Below are positions 43,033 to 50,348 of a stretch of 64,000 nt of DNA, piece after piece (positions within the stretch are counted from its first letter, which is position 1; each line of letters opens with the position of its first letter). This stretch comes from Brotaphodocola faecis (GTDB taxonomy: Bacteria; Bacillota; Clostridia; Lachnospirales; Lachnospiraceae): assembly GCF_040096075.1 (NCBI RefSeq), contig NZ_JBBMFJ010000006.1, forward strand, positions 51,473-115,472, in the 5' to 3' direction. Made by a program: the position numbers and the translations under genes. Under the pieces are notes generated by a model. It had not been told where the DNA came from, searched no databases, and worked only from the letters and a program-made list of their open reading frames with translations.

Positions 43033-43824
43033 ATGCCAACAGACTTTTTCGGCCGTGTGATGGTCGTATTCCAGAGATACGGAATGTCTATGCTGCAGGG
43101 TGCCGGAGTCAGCATCCGCATTGCGCTGGTGGGCACCATTGTGGGATGTATCATCGGTTTCGCAGTAGGTATCGTGCAGACCATTCCGGTTGAAGCAAAA
43201 GACAATCCGATCAAAAAGGCAGTTTTATGGGTGATCAAGCTCATCATGAATGCCTACGTGGAATTTTTCCGCGGTACCCCGATGATGGCGCAGGCCATGT
43301 TTATCTACTACGGTATGCTTCCGCTTTTAGGCTTGAATTTAAGCATGTGGCAGGCCGCATATTTCATCCTGTCCATCAATACCGGTGCCTACATGGCTGA
43401 GACAGTCCGTGGCGGTATCCTTTCTATTGACCCGGGCCAGACCGAGGGCGCAAAGGCCATCGGCATGACCCATGTACAGACCATGCTTTACGTCATTTTG
43501 CCGCAGGCACTGAGAAACATCATGCCGCAGATCGGCAACAACCTGATCATCAACATCAAGGACAGCTGTGTGCTTTCCGTCATTGGTGTGGCAGAGCTGC
43601 TTTACAAGACCAAATCCGCAGCAGGCGCCCTGTACATGAACTTTGAGACCTACACCATCACCATGATCGTGTACTTCATCATGACCTTTACCTGCTCCCG
43701 CATCCTGCGGTGGCTGGAGAACCGCATGGACGGTTCCGACAACTACGACCTGGCAACCACGGACACCCTGGCCCACACCAGCGGCATGTACCGTTATGAA
43801 GAGAAAAAGAAGGAGGAAGACTAA
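43033..43824 (+). CDS. Amino-acid ABC transporter permease (HisM/GlnP family)
   Basis: A 263-residue membrane protein with about five helices. The family signatures YVEFFRGTPMMAQ and ETVRGGILSIDPGQTEGAKAIGMTHVQTM (the EAA-like loop contacting the ATPase, read in two parts) are present. It follows the binding protein and precedes the ATPase by two bases; a homodimer is likely because no second permease is present. AGGAG precedes the ATG. Confidence 0.95.
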   Translation: MPTDFFGRVMVVFQRYGMSMLQGAGVSIRIALVGTIVGCIIGFAVGIVQTIPVEAKDNPIKKAVLWVIKLIMNAYVEFFRGTPMMAQAMFIYYGMLPLLGLNLSMWQAAYFILSINTGAYMAETVRGGILSIDPGQTEGAKAIGMTHVQTMLYVILPQALRNIMPQIGNNLIINIKDSCVLSVIGVAELLYKTKSAAGALYMNFETYTITMIVYFIMTFTCSRILRWLENRMDGSDNYDLATTDTLAHTSGMYRYEEKKKEED

Positions 43825-43826
43825 CA

Positions 43827-44570
43827 ATGGCAGAGAATCATGTACTGGAAATTCGTCATTTAAGCAAATCCTTCGGCAAGCATGTTGTCCTGCGTGACAT
43901 TGACTTTACAGTAGACACCGGAGATGTAACCTGTATTATCGGCGCGTCCGGTTCCGGTAAATCTACGCTGCTGCGCTGCATCAACATGCTGGAGACTCCG
44001 ACCACCGGAGAAATCCTCTATCATGAGAAAGACATCACCGATAAGGGCGTGAATGTCCCGGCTTACCGCTCCAAGGTAGGCATGGTGTTCCAGAGTTTTA
44101 ACCTGTTCAATAACCTGACTGTTCTGGAAAACTGCATGATCGGTCAGACCAAGGTATTAAAGCGCTCCAAAGAGGAAGCGAAGAAAAATGCCATGAAATA
44201 CCTGGAGAAGGTAGGCATGTCGCCGTACATCAACGCAAAGCCGAAGCAGATCTCCGGCGGACAGAAGCAGCGTGTGGCCATCGCCCGCGCCCTGGCCATG
44301 GAGCCGGAAGTGCTGCTGTTCGATGAGCCGACCTCCGCGCTGGATCCCCAGATGGTAGGCGAGGTACTGGCCGTTATGCGTACCCTTGCAAAAGAAGGCA
44401 TCACCATGATCATTGTAACCCATGAGATGGCCTTCGCCCGCGATGTCTCCAACCATGTGGTATTCATGGCAGACGGAGTCATTGAGGAGGAAGGAAAGCC
44501 GGCAGATATCTTCGGCAATCCGCAGAAAGCAAAGACCCAGGAGTTCTTAAGCAGATTTATTCAGGGCTAA
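43827..44570 (+). CDS. Amino-acid ABC transporter ATP-binding protein (GlnQ family)
   Basis: A 247-residue ATPase with Walker A GASGSGKST (about 39-47), Q loop MVFQSFNLFNN, signature ISGGQKQRVAIARAL, Walker B VLLFDEPTSALDP and the switch His in IIVTHEMAFAR. It powers the permease encoded upstream. The length is normal for the polar amino-acid importer class. The operon appears to end here, before the palindrome at 44588. Confidence 0.97.
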   Translation: MAENHVLEIRHLSKSFGKHVVLRDIDFTVDTGDVTCIIGASGSGKSTLLRCINMLETPTTGEILYHEKDITDKGVNVPAYRSKVGMVFQSFNLFNNLTVLENCMIGQTKVLKRSKEEAKKNAMKYLEKVGMSPYINAKPKQISGGQKQRVAIARALAMEPEVLLFDEPTSALDPQMVGEVLAVMRTLAKEGITMIIVTHEMAFARDVSNHVVFMADGVIEEEGKPADIFGNPQKAKTQEFLSRFIQG

Positions 44571-44587
44571 AAAATAAAATAAGGTCC

Positions 44588-44756
44588 GGAAGTAAAAGAG
44601 ACCGCTCTCCTTTATTTTCACATATCGTTGTTTGCTTGCTCTTACAACACGCGTTCGCCTGCATCGGATGAAAATCCGCTGCATTCGGACACGTGTGATC
44701 GAGAGGCAAACAACCAGATATGTGGAAAATACCGGAGACCGGTCTCTTTCACTTCC
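44588..44756. repeat. 169-bp imperfect palindrome (MITE-like or structured RNA)
   Basis: Arms GGAAGTAAAAGAGACCG (44588-44604) and CGGTCTCTTTCACTTCC (44740-44756) match with one mismatch; further in, ATTTTCACATATC-GTTGTTTGC (44614-44635) matches GCAAACAAC (44706-44714) and GATATGTGGAAAAT (44717-44730); the tip is CGGAT-GAAA-ATCCG (44665-44678). It fills the gap after the ABC ATPase gene and holds no credible gene. Confidence 0.8.
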
Positions 44757-44809
44757 TACTGTATTGGCTCTGCCAGGAAAAAATTTTTTCAAAATATTTT
44801 TTCTTTTGC

Positions 44810-44837
44810 TGCAACATTTCTCCGGGCTCATCTGTAT
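44810..44837 (+). promoter_or_regulatory. Possible ECF-sigma-type promoter
   Basis: TGCAAC (44810-44815), 16-bp spacer, CTGTAT (44832-44837) resembles the TGAAAC-N16-CGTA pattern of ECF promoters and precedes the lipoprotein/ECF/anti-sigma genes, consistent with autoregulation. Confidence 0.4.
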
Positions 44838-44897
44838 ATAAGGTAGAACGGCATAAAACAGCCGTGAAAAATTCAGAATGCAGAGGAGAATAAGATT

Positions 44898-45518
44898 ATG
44901 ATGAGAAAGATGAACAAGCGTGTGTATGGAGTGATGATGGCGGCAATGATGGCAGCGGCAGTTTCTGTGACAGCCTGCGGCGGTCAGAAAAGCACTGGCG
45001 AGACCATGACGGTACAGACCCAGCCCCATGATGATTCGAAGGTGTCGGAGATGCCGGTTCCGTCATCCGGGGCAGATCAGGCGGGTGTACAGGAAACCGG
45101 CCAGGTGTCTGAGGGCTGCGTGGGCATGCCGAATCCGTTTACGGACAATGATACATTGGAAGAAGCCGAGAAAAATGCCGGCTTTTCCATTCAGGTGCCG
45201 GACAAAATTGACGGAGTTTCTGCGACGGCGTTCCGGAATTTAGGCCAGGAAATGCTGGAAGTCATCTATTATAATGGCGAGCAGGAAGTGGCAAGAATCC
45301 GCAAGAGCCTGGATAATAAGGACAACAGCGGCAATTATGTGGGATATGCTGAGATTCAAAACAAGAAAATCGGTGACCGGGATGTAACCCTGAAAGGAAA
45401 TGATGGCAAGGTTGTTCTGGCAATCTGGAATGACGGAGCATACGGCTATTCCATCTCTGTGGATGAGCAGGGTGTGAGCCTGGAGGAGATGACAGCGCTG
45501 GTTGAGGTCGTGAAATAA
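44898..45518 (+). CDS. Lipoprotein with a domain like the anti-sigma factor's outer domain
   Basis: A 206-residue lipoprotein of unknown family. The signal peptide ends in a lipobox (SVTACGG, Cys near 29), followed by a Gln/Pro/Ser-rich linker to about residue 80. The domain from NAGFSIQVPDKIDGV to the end (NNEEQEVARIRK-type strands, DVTLKGNDGKVVLAIWNDGAYGYSISV) aligns by eye with residues 165-281 of the anti-sigma factor at 46259 (AVTLKGENGQYSLAIWQQDGFTYSLSY). It may sense the same ligand or modulate the anti-sigma factor. First gene of the three-gene set. Confidence 0.75.
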   Translation: MMRKMNKRVYGVMMAAMMAAAVSVTACGGQKSTGETMTVQTQPHDDSKVSEMPVPSSGADQAGVQETGQVSEGCVGMPNPFTDNDTLEEAEKNAGFSIQVPDKIDGVSATAFRNLGQEMLEVIYYNGEQEVARIRKSLDNKDNSGNYVGYAEIQNKKIGDRDVTLKGNDGKVVLAIWNDGAYGYSISVDEQGVSLEEMTALVEVVK

Positions 45519-45525
45519 TGGGTAA

Positions 45526-46272
45526 GTGACAGGATTGCGGGAGAAACAAAAGAGTATGGAAATGATATTATCTTGGGCGAATCTGCATCGGACTGGAATG
45601 CGATGCCATCCGGAGGCGTGGTGGAAGCGAATGCTTTCTGCATGCTTCCTGGCATTCGCAAAAGCAGGATTGAGCGGGGAAGCGGAAAACCGAAAAGTGC
45701 AAACCCGAAAAGCGCAGACCAGGAATGTGGTATCGGCTGGAGGTCGTGCAGCGGCATCTGGGAATGCGGAGGAGAATATAGCGCAGAATGCAGAGCAGTT
45801 TAGCCGGAATGCAGAACGCCTGTTGGACACCTTCGGCAACGCAGTTTTGAGGATGGCCTATTCCTACCTGCACAATATGAGTGACGCAGAAGAAATTTTG
45901 CAGGAGACTTTGATCAAGTACCTGACCGTACAGCCGGAGCTTCAGGGCCCGGAGCATGAGAAAGCCTGGCTTCTCCGGGTGGCGGCAAACTTAAGCAAAA
46001 ACCGACTGGACTACAACCGCCTGCGGGATACCGATGAGCTGGAAGAAACCCTGGTAAGCCAGGAGCGGGAGGATCTTTCTTTTCTGTGGGAGGCGGTGAA
46101 GCAACTGCCGGACGCAAACCGTGAAGTGATCCATCTCTTTTATTATGAGGGATATCCCACCGCCCAGATCGCAACAATCTTAAACCGCCGGGAAAGCACG
46201 GTGCGGTCTGATCTGCGCAGAGGGCGGGAGCGGTTAAAGAAAATTCTGAAGGAGGAGTATGATTTTGAGTAA
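45526..46272 (+). CDS. ECF-type RNA polymerase sigma factor
   Basis: The sigma core starts near residue 95 (RLLDTFGNAVLRMAYSYLHNMSDAEEILQETLIKYL, region 2) and ends with region 4 (LPDANREVIHLFYYEGYPTAQIATILNRRESTVRSDLRRGRERLKK; read in parts). That core of about 155 residues is normal for ECF factors, but about 90 residues of basic/Ala-rich sequence precede it. The start is uncertain: GTG at 45526, ATG at 45556, 45598 or 45631 are in frame and none has a strong ribosome site. It overlaps the anti-sigma gene by 14 bases. Confidence 0.85.
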   Translation: MTGLREKQKSMEMILSWANLHRTGMRCHPEAWWKRMLSACFLAFAKAGLSGEAENRKVQTRKAQTRNVVSAGGRAAASGNAEENIAQNAEQFSRNAERLLDTFGNAVLRMAYSYLHNMSDAEEILQETLIKYLTVQPELQGPEHEKAWLLRVAANLSKNRLDYNRLRDTDELEETLVSQEREDLSFLWEAVKQLPDANREVIHLFYYEGYPTAQIATILNRRESTVRSDLRRGRERLKKILKEEYDFE

Positions 46273-47104
46273 GAAATATAACGAAATCATGGATCAGGTC
46301 CGGGTGACGGATGAGATGAAGCAGCGCGTCCTTCAGAATGTGAAAGAGCGGATGGAAGAGAATATAACGGCTGGAGAAAAAGCAGAAAGCGAAGGATCGG
46401 AACACAAATCAGGGGAAGCTCAGGAGCAGGAGTATGGGAAAACACCGGAAACAGGAAAAATCATCCACAGCCGCTTTCTGAGCTACAGCCGGACTTCCCG
46501 GTATCTCTCCGTTGCGGCCTGCATTATGATGCTGATCGTGGGGGGCCTGACTGTGCCGCGGCTGTTGCATCGGGGGAATGGACTTTTGCCGGATTCAACG
46601 AGTGCGGCAGTTGGAATGGAACCCGGTGAGACCATGGTGGGTTTTGCAGAGCCTGGAGCTGAAGAAAATCAGGATGAACTGGGCGGCCAGGCCGGAGCCA
46701 TGGTTGGAAACGGCATGGTGGAAGTGGATTCCCTTGCGGAACTCTCCCAGGTACTCGGCTTTTCTGTCCCGGAGATAAAAAACATCCCATTTGAAGTGAC
46801 CAGCACCGTGTATACAAACGGCTGGAACGAATTCGCCCAGGTAGAATATCAGGGCGGAAATCAGACAGAATCAGAAGAAGTATTGTTTCGCAAGGCAAAG
46901 GGAACCGATGATATTTCCGGTGATTACAATGTCTATACGGATGTAAAAGAAATTGCGGTAAACGAGACAGCCGTGACCCTAAAGGGGGAAAACGGACAGT
47001 ACAGTCTGGCCATCTGGCAGCAGGATGGATTCACATATTCTCTGAGCTATGAACCTGGTGGAAGGGAAGATGCGTTTGTAATGATGATACAGAGTGCCCA
47101 GTAA
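46259..47104 (+). CDS. Membrane anti-sigma factor
   Basis: A 281-residue protein. A cytosolic N-terminus (1-80; MDQVRVTDEMKQRVLQNVKERM and an acidic stretch) leads to one membrane helix (82-100, SVAACIMMLIVGGLTVP) and an outer domain (about 165-281) related to the lipoprotein at 44898. Position and overlap with the ECF gene make it the cognate anti-sigma factor; no zinc-binding HxxxCxxC motif is visible, so it is of another class. The outer domain probably senses a wall or envelope cue. Confidence 0.82.
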   Translation: MILSKKYNEIMDQVRVTDEMKQRVLQNVKERMEENITAGEKAESEGSEHKSGEAQEQEYGKTPETGKIIHSRFLSYSRTSRYLSVAACIMMLIVGGLTVPRLLHRGNGLLPDSTSAAVGMEPGETMVGFAEPGAEENQDELGGQAGAMVGNGMVEVDSLAELSQVLGFSVPEIKNIPFEVTSTVYTNGWNEFAQVEYQGGNQTESEEVLFRKAKGTDDISGDYNVYTDVKEIAVNETAVTLKGENGQYSLAIWQQDGFTYSLSYEPGGREDAFVMMIQSAQ

Positions 47105-47172
47105 TTCATTTACTTCTGCGCCAACTTCCCAGACACTACATCCACCATCCACACTAGCAGAATCAGTCCAGA

Positions 47173-47472
47173 TTAATTTGTTTTTGACGGAATGCAGATA
47201 AAATCCAGATTTTCATGCGTGCACGCTCCGGGACTTACACGGCGGCCGGTCTTCGGGCAGACAATATCGTTTCCAATTTCCAGAAAGATCACGTCTCCCT
47301 CCTGAAAGGTACCGTCCGTGCAGCTCTTTGTGATAAGATAAGGTATACCAGGCGTCAGGGAGAGACTCTGAATCGTATCTTTCAAAAGAGCTCCTTTGTC
47401 CAGAAGTTCTTCCCAGGATAACAGTTTTTTATTGGAAGAATTCCGTTTGTCTGAATCATATTTGTGCTTCAT
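47173..47472 (-). CDS. Small uncharacterised protein
   Basis: A 99-residue protein with no family I know. A Lys/Asn/Ser-rich N-terminus and a helix (WEELLDKGALLKDTIQSL) precede a strand-rich part (PYLITKSCTDGTFQEGDVIFLEIGND) and a Cys-containing end (IVCPKTGRRVSPGACTHENLDFICIP) that could bind a metal. AAGGAG lies before the ATG. It is divergent from the ribbon-helix-helix gene at 47612 across a short region with 10-bp repeats. Confidence 0.6.
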   Translation of the reverse strand: MKHKYDSDKRNSSNKKLLSWEELLDKGALLKDTIQSLSLTPGIPYLITKSCTDGTFQEGDVIFLEIGNDIVCPKTGRRVSPGACTHENLDFICIPSKTN

Positions 47473-47490
47473 TGGGAGAACTCCTTCCTC

Positions 47491-47526
47491 AATTTTATCC
47501 TACTTTATCATACTTTATCTTACTTA
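47491..47526. repeat. 10-bp-period direct repeats in a divergent promoter
   Basis: Consecutive ten-base units ATTTTATCC, TACTTTATCA, TACTTTATCT and TACTTAGCAA (47491-47530) lie between the small gene at 47472 and the ribbon-helix-helix gene. An extended -10 (TGCTATAGT, 47548-47556) follows. The one-turn period suits a cooperative operator. Confidence 0.6.
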
Positions 47527-47611
47527 GCAATATCAAATCCGCCTTCATGCTATAGTACAAAAAAAGTTTGCGGACACCGTAAACCGTACAAAAGAGAGGG
47601 AGGATCACGAC

Positions 47612-47770
47612 ATGAGACCGCTAAAAGGAAAAGTCAGTATCACGCTGGACAGCGACATCATACAGACGATCAGAGATTACGCAGAAGAAGATGACCGCTC
47701 ATTCAGCCAGTACATCAATATGGTATTGAAGGAATATATAAGCAGGCGAGGCAGGACTGATGAAACATAG
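47612..47770 (+). CDS. Small ribbon-helix-helix (CopG/Arc-like) DNA-binding protein
   Basis: A 52-residue protein beginning MRPLKGKVSITLDSDIIQTI; the strand KVSITLDSDI is followed by helix RDYAEEDDRSFSQYINMVLKEYI, the Arc/MetJ pattern (Ser-x-Tyr/Phe hydrophobic second helix). GAGGGAGG precedes the ATG. No toxin partner is adjacent, so it may be a solitary regulator, probably of itself and the divergent 99-residue gene. The terminator stem overlaps its last codons. Confidence 0.75.
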   Translation: MRPLKGKVSITLDSDIIQTIRDYAEEDDRSFSQYINMVLKEYISRRGRTDET

Positions 47771-47790
47771 TCTTGTCGGCGCCTGTTTTT
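47743..47790 (+). terminator. Terminator of the ribbon-helix-helix gene
   Basis: CAGGCG and GCAGGACT (47743-47758) pair with AGTCTTGT and CGCCTG (47769-47785), followed by five T residues. Confidence 0.75.
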
Positions 47791-47931
47791 ATTATACAAC
47801 GAAAATACGATATGACAAGACGGATAAATTGCATTGTCCATTTACGGGCGATGTGATACTCCTGCACACGGACAGGAATTTTCTGAACGGAAAATGCCGC
47901 ATGACACCGTGATGGCAGCAGAACTGCAAAG

Positions 47932-47977
47932 AAAAAGGCCCATGGAAGCCGCCAGCAGGCAGCCTCTATGGGCTCTT
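47932..47977 (-). terminator. Terminator of the AGCS symporter gene
   Basis: On the minus strand GCCCATAGAGGCTGCC pairs with GGCGGCTTCCATGGGC around a short loop (three non-Watson-Crick positions), then TTTTTCTTT, 25-70 bases after the symporter stop codon. Confidence 0.75.
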
Positions 47978-48001
47978 TGTATTGTGGTTATAAAAATTTG
48001 C

Positions 48002-49417
48002 TTAGTTGAGTTTATCTCCAAGGATTCTGGTCCAGTAGTCCTTTGTTTCTGCCACAACCACACCGCTTAATGCCAGCAATGCAATCAGGTTCGGCAGTGC
48101 CATTAGGGCATTGAAGATATCGGCGATGGTCCAGACAGCTTCCACGGTCATAAACGGTCCGATGAAGATGGCCAGAATGTAAAGAAAACGATATGCCATA
48201 ACGGCTTTCTGACTTCCGTTTGATAAGTACTCCAGGCAGCGCTCTCCGTAGTAGTTCCATCCGATGATGGTGGTGAAGGCGAAGAAGATCAGGCACATCA
48301 TCAGCAGGAATGCGGAAAACTGTGCCGGTACCGGAAGTCCCATCTGGAATGCGCGGGTGGTGACTGCTACACCTTCCAGGCCAACGGTGTGGGAACCGGT
48401 CAGCACGATGCAAAGGCCGGTCATGGTACATACGATGATGGTATCGATAAAGGTACCGGTCATGGTAACCAGACCCTGACGGGCCGGTTCTTTGGTCTGT
48501 GCGGCAGCGGCGGCAATCGGCGCGCTTCCAAGACCTGCCTCATTGGAGAAGATGCCGCGGGCGATACCCTTCTGCATGGCAATTAAGACAGCACCGAGAG
48601 CGCCGCCGGCGGCAGCTCGCAGGCCAAATGCACTCTGAATGATCTCAGCAAACGCAGCCGGAATATGGGATGCGTTTAACACCAGGATGACAATGCAGGC
48701 GATGATGTAGAATACAGCCATAAACGGAACGATGACAGAAGAAACGCTGGCGATACGCTGAATGCCGCCCAGTACAACCAGAGCCACGCAGATGGTCAGG
48801 ATGATGCCGGTTACGACAACGGCAATGCTGTAATCGTGACCAAAGAGGTTGATCACATGCTCTTTATTTGCGTCAAAAAAGTTTCCGGCAGCGGCAGTGA
48901 TGCCGTTTACCTGGGTGAAGGTACCAATACCAAGCAGACCGACTCCGGCGCCGAAGAAGGCGAAAATCTTGCCCAGCCAGCGCCAGTTTTTGCCCATGCC
49001 GTTTTCGATGTAATAGAACGGTCCGCCAAGTACATGACCATTTTCATCGATGGTACGGTATTTGATGGCCAGCACACCCTCTGCATACTTGGTTGCCATG
49101 CCAAACAGTGCCGCGATCCACATCCAGAACAGCGCTCCGGCGCCACCGGCTACCAGTGCGGTTGCCACGCCGACGATGTTGCCGGTACCGATGGTAGCGG
49201 ACAGGGCGGTACACAGGGCAGCGAAGCTGCTGACCTCACCGTGGCCTTCTTCTTCATTCTGGAACATGTACTTGCAGGCCATGCCCAGCTTATGGAACTG
49301 GATTCCGCGCAGGCGGATGGTCAGAAAGATTCCGGTTGCCAGAATCAGGACGATCAGTGGGACACCCCACACGAAACCGTCCAGCCAGTTCAGAAACGCA
49401 TTTACTTTACCTAACAT
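48002..49417 (-). CDS. Alanine/glycine:cation symporter (AGCS family), probably glycine uptake
   Basis: A 471-residue Na+-coupled importer with about eleven helices. Family signatures are RGIQFHKLGMACKYMF, the Ala/Gly/Ser-rich TALSATIGTGNIVGVATAL substrate/Na+ loop, GGPFYYIENGMG and IARGIFSNEAGLGSAPIAAAAA. The glycine riboswitch in the leader indicates glycine as a main substrate. The ATG at 49417 lies after GGGAGAAAGAG on the minus strand; the frame extends further upstream into the leader without support. Confidence 0.94.
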   Translation of the reverse strand: MLGKVNAFLNWLDGFVWGVPLIVLILATGIFLTIRLRGIQFHKLGMACKYMFQNEEEGHGEVSSFAALCTALSATIGTGNIVGVATALVAGGAGALFWMWIAALFGMATKYAEGVLAIKYRTIDENGHVLGGPFYYIENGMGKNWRWLGKIFAFFGAGVGLLGIGTFTQVNGITAAAGNFFDANKEHVINLFGHDYSIAVVVTGIILTICVALVVLGGIQRIASVSSVIVPFMAVFYIIACIVILVLNASHIPAAFAEIIQSAFGLRAAAGGALGAVLIAMQKGIARGIFSNEAGLGSAPIAAAAAQTKEPARQGLVTMTGTFIDTIIVCTMTGLCIVLTGSHTVGLEGVAVTTRAFQMGLPVPAQFSAFLLMMCLIFFAFTTIIGWNYYGERCLEYLSNGSQKAVMAYRFLYILAIFIGPFMTVEAVWTIADIFNALMALPNLIALLALSGVVVAETKDYWTRILGDKLN

Positions 49418-49542
49418 AATACTCACTCTTTCTCCCATGGGGGTTTTGTTTGATAGAAGCTCTGGGGGAATGAAAATCAGTGAAAGCTGATTTTTTGTAA
49501 ACAAAAAAGGAAGTATTCCAGCTGCACCATTGCAGATGAAAA

Positions 49543-49677
49543 ACTCCCTCTAAAGAGTGTGGAAAGACGGATGCATTACTGCATCATGTGCTCTGTCCTT
49601 TTGCCTGAGAGATTGGCACTTGCGTGCTGTACACCTTCGGCGCTCCATACATGAGACTCTCCAGAGTTTGCTTCTTG
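49543..49677 (-). ncRNA. Glycine riboswitch (single aptamer) with expression platform
   Basis: On the minus strand the leader holds the glycine aptamer hallmarks: CTCTGGAGAGTCTC, GGAGCGCCGAAGG, GCCAATCTCTCAGGCAAAAGGACAGAG. Only one aptamer is complete; the hairpin GATGCA-GTAA-TGCATC after it may be the 'ghost' partner of a singlet switch. Downstream CACTCTTTAGAGGGAGTTTTT looks like a terminator (49543-49562), so control is probably on transcription of the AGCS gene. Confidence 0.92.
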
Positions 49678-49683
49678 AGAGAA

Positions 49684-49712
49684 AGCATAGTCGATTTGAT
49701 TTAGAAAAGCAA
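49684..49712 (-). promoter_or_regulatory. Promoter of the glycine riboswitch/AGCS transcript
   Basis: Minus strand TTGCTT (49712-49707), 17-bp spacer, TATGCT (49689-49684), placing the start point at the riboswitch 5' end. Confidence 0.7.
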
Positions 49713-49771
49713 GTAGATTTTAAAAAAATGGAGAAGATTCTTCGGAAAAATACAATTTTCTTAAGTGATGC

Positions 49772-49799
49772 TTGCAGATCTTTGGAAAATGTGTATAAT
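49772..49799 (+). promoter_or_regulatory. Promoter of the MarR-MATE operon
   Basis: TTGCAG (49772-49777), 16-bp spacer, TATAAT (49794-49799), about 90 bp before the MarR start. Confidence 0.65.
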
Positions 49800-49886
49800 A
49801 AAACGTGATAAATAGTTCTAAAAAGAACTGTTTTATTCTGAATTAAATACAGATCAAGGAAAAGGGAATATCGGAAAGGAGAATCT

Positions 49887-50348
49887 ATGTTTCAGGCGAC
49901 AGAATTTCTGCGTCTCATGCGGTTCATCACCAAATCCCATGAGGCCTGTATTCAGACCATCTGCAGAGAATACCAGCTGACTATGATGGAGGCCACCATC
50001 ATTACATTTTTGAGAAACAATCCCGGTGTGGATACAGCGGCAGATATTGTGGAACTCCGCATGCTGTCGAAAGGTCAGGTTTCCCAGGCTGTGGAATCAC
50101 TGGTTCAGAAAGGGCTGATTGAAAGGCAGCCGGATTCGTCTGACCGGCGCCGGATCCACCTTATATTATGTGAAAAAAGCATTCCGGTAACGGATTCCAT
50201 CGATGTAATCCAACGGCAGTATCTTACTGGCGTATTTGATGGATTTTCAGAGCAGGAGATGGAATGTTTTACTGGTTTTCATGAGCGGATTGCGGCAAAT
50301 GTCAGGCATTTATCTATGAAAGATGAGAGAAAGAAGGAACAGTTATGA
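49887..50348 (+). CDS. MarR family transcriptional regulator
   Basis: A 153-residue winged-helix regulator. The helix-turn-helix and wing are LTMMEATIITFLRNNPGVDTAADIVELRMLSKGQVSQAVESL followed by LIERQPDSSDRRRIHLIL (the DxRxxxxxLT-like wing; read in parts). N- and C-terminal helices form the dimer. It overlaps the MATE gene by four bases (ATGA), so it most likely controls that pump in response to a small ligand, and itself. AAGGAG precedes the ATG. Confidence 0.94.
   Translation: MFQATEFLRLMRFITKSHEACIQTICREYQLTMMEATIITFLRNNPGVDTAADIVELRMLSKGQVSQAVESLVQKGLIERQPDSSDRRRIHLILCEKSIPVTDSIDVIQRQYLTGVFDGFSEQEMECFTGFHERIAANVRHLSMKDERKKEQL

Noticed and set aside
47491..47530. CRISPR array
   Set aside because: The repeats are ten bases long and contiguous, with no spacers; better explained as an operator.
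49557..49808. 83-codon plus-strand frame
   Set aside because: Lies across the glycine riboswitch and its promoter and has no ribosome site.
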